This document shows positions 59,945-64,000 of a stretch of 64,000 nt of DNA, one piece after another. The stretch lies in assembly GCA_030144725.1 (NCBI GenBank), contig JASKMD010000030.1, positions 3,813,580 through 3,877,579 on the forward strand, read 5' to 3'. The DNA comes from Haematococcus lacustris. Lineage: Eukaryota; Chlorophyta; Chlorophyceae; Chlamydomonadales; Haematococcaceae. The first letter of the stretch is position 1, and each line of letters begins with the position of its first letter. The translations under genes were made by a program, and so were the position numbers. Below the pieces are notes generated by a model. The model was not told where the DNA came from. It searched no databases and saw nothing but the letters and a program-made list of their open reading frames with translations.

Positions 59945-61029
59945 GAGGCCAGGCAAGGGCCGACGGCTGGCCACATGATGTGTTGCTGCCACCTCCAGCA
60001 GCCTCAGGGGAGAGCACCCGGGTGCAGGGGAGGGGCGCTGGGTTAGGTGGGGTGAAGGGGGCCAGGTTATGCATCAGCTGGCGGGCAGGAGCTGGTTGGC
60101 GGCAATGGGGCTAACCGGGGAGAGGGCGAGGGGCGCTGGAGGGCCTTGCTTGGGCAGCCTGGCGTCAATGCTCTGCACGGCACATGGCAGCAGTGGAGTA
60201 GGGGAGCCTCGACGCTGTGCTGGGTGCATGGAATGAGGCGGGGAGCAGGGTGCATGTAACAGGGCACACTGGCAGGGGTCATGCTCCTGCATGGCAGTGT
60301 GTCCAGGTCGGGTGTGCAATGCCAAGTGCGCTGCGGTGGTGCCGTGCACTGGCCTGTGGTGGCAGCGGCTGCCACTGGCTGGGGAGAGGGTGGCTGACAT
60401 CTGCCTGGCTGGGGCCGCGAGGGAGGTTGGCAGGGTCCTGCAGGGCATGGGGTAGAGGTAGGGCCAATTGATGGCTGCATGAGCCTTGCATGTAGTGGGT
60501 GGCATAGGAAGTGTGTGAGGCAGAGTGAGGGTTGCTGGGAGTTGCTGTAGTGGTGTCCGGGTGGTACATTACATCGGTCATGTCATGTTTGTTCGCTTGT
60601 GAAGCGTGGTGTTGTTGCTGTCCTGAGTGACGGGCTCAGCGTGATGTGTGAGTTTATGTTTACGCAAGGCGAGCGTCTTTTCTTGAATGGTGCTCGTGCA
60701 ACCGCGGCCTGCCATATTGCATAACATGCTTTATCTGCATCTGCATCTGATCTGATCACGCCCTTCGTTTTCCTTCTGAGAGATAGCAAAACGTTGCTCC
60801 TCCTGCCCTGCTCTTGCCGACCTCAGTAGGCATTGCAGGCTCAGCAGGTGCCATTCCATGCTACGCGGCACTGCCACACCAGTTGTCGTAGGCTGTCTGT
60901 GCGAGTTGTGACGGGCGCGAGTCCTCCTTATTTGCCTCTCCTGTAGCTAACCATAGGACACCGCACACGCTCCATATATATTTAATACACTGTTGGATTT
61001 TCTTTGCCTAGGACAGGAGCCGTTGTTCG
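59945..61029. other. Intergenic region between convergent genes
   Basis: 60258-60504 is the partner of the inverted duplicate at 40138-40380. An AT-rich patch with 'CCATATATATTTAATACACT' lies at 60973-60992. No gene recognised. Confidence 0.4.
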
Positions 61030-61090
61030 GTGTGGCCACTAGCACAGCTCAAGTGGCCGCCATGGGGCCTCCCCTGCCCGCGGGAGGTTG
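61030..61090 (-). mobile_element. Short Fanzor/TnpB-like C-terminal remnant
   Basis: Minus strand 'LNLPRAGEAPWRPLELC' corresponds to the NMQRIGESRWRPLELC region of the 56.8 kb copy. Only this 60-bp piece is recognisable, 3' of the helicase gene. Confidence 0.5.
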
Positions 61091-61216
61091 AGTCTCGGAG
61101 CTGCAAAGAGCGGAAGCCCTCGAGGACCGACAGCTGCCTCGCCCCCGCCCGATAGCGCGCCAAGTTCGGTGAAGGACGGCGAGCAGATACAGGCTGTGTT
61201 TTTTAACGACCTGTGG

Positions 61217-64000
<2,784 letters not shown>

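Overview
The window looks like nuclear DNA of a GC-rich green alga, most likely a flagellate chlorophycean. The evidence is genes with many GT-AG introns, a plastid fibrillin, a large sperm-tail PG-rich repeat (flagellar-type) protein, and a helical-repeat protein of the OPR/HPR organelle type with a transit-peptide-like start. The dense CAG/CTG repeats and the peptide tails of the mobile elements remind me of Haematococcus-type genomes, but that is a weak, memory-based guess. All gene models were built by hand from splice-site phase and family motifs; no alignment or RNA evidence was available.

Layout. 588-4439 (-): GRC3/NOL9 polynucleotide kinase. 5.2-8.4 kb: mobile-element debris and a transplanted copy of a gene block. 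8854-17369 (+): 11-exon helical-repeat protein with a long disordered tail. 19.1-21.2 kb: a deletion derivative of the mobile element. 21220-26824 (-): PAP/fibrillin gene whose last intron holds an apparently uninterrupted CAG/CTG array of about 1,324 units. 27309-32983 (-): tandem universal stress protein gene. 34262-36150 (-): NSRP1-type splicing regulator. 36641-38082 (+): response-regulator receiver protein, divergent from NSRP1. 39-42.4 kb: more element debris. 42555-56182 (+): STPG-type flagellar protein with about 20 exons. 58171-59944 (+): unidentified gene. 61217-64000 (-): 3' part of a DEAD-box RNA helicase that runs off the window.

Two themes stand out. First, a dispersed mobile-element family. 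Its intact-looking parts are an N-terminal basic (NLS-like) start, a conserved middle ending in a 'HFVIDDRVLHGLL' block, and a C-terminal 'DRDCNAALN' motif. The last resembles the RuvC-III motif of TnpB/Fanzor RNA-guided nucleases. More than a dozen fragments occur, many of them only the conserved stretch that follows the stop codon, which in TnpB/Fanzor systems is where the guide RNA is encoded. Second, nearly every long tandem array (CCTGC, GGGGTC, 14-bp and 7-bp minisatellites, CTG, TGCC/CGCC) lies inside an intron, often abutting the splice acceptor.

The genes are unrelated housekeeping, plastid and flagellar functions; there is no operon-like logic. The main biological interest is the element family, its apparent association with moved gene fragments, and the intronic repeat expansions.
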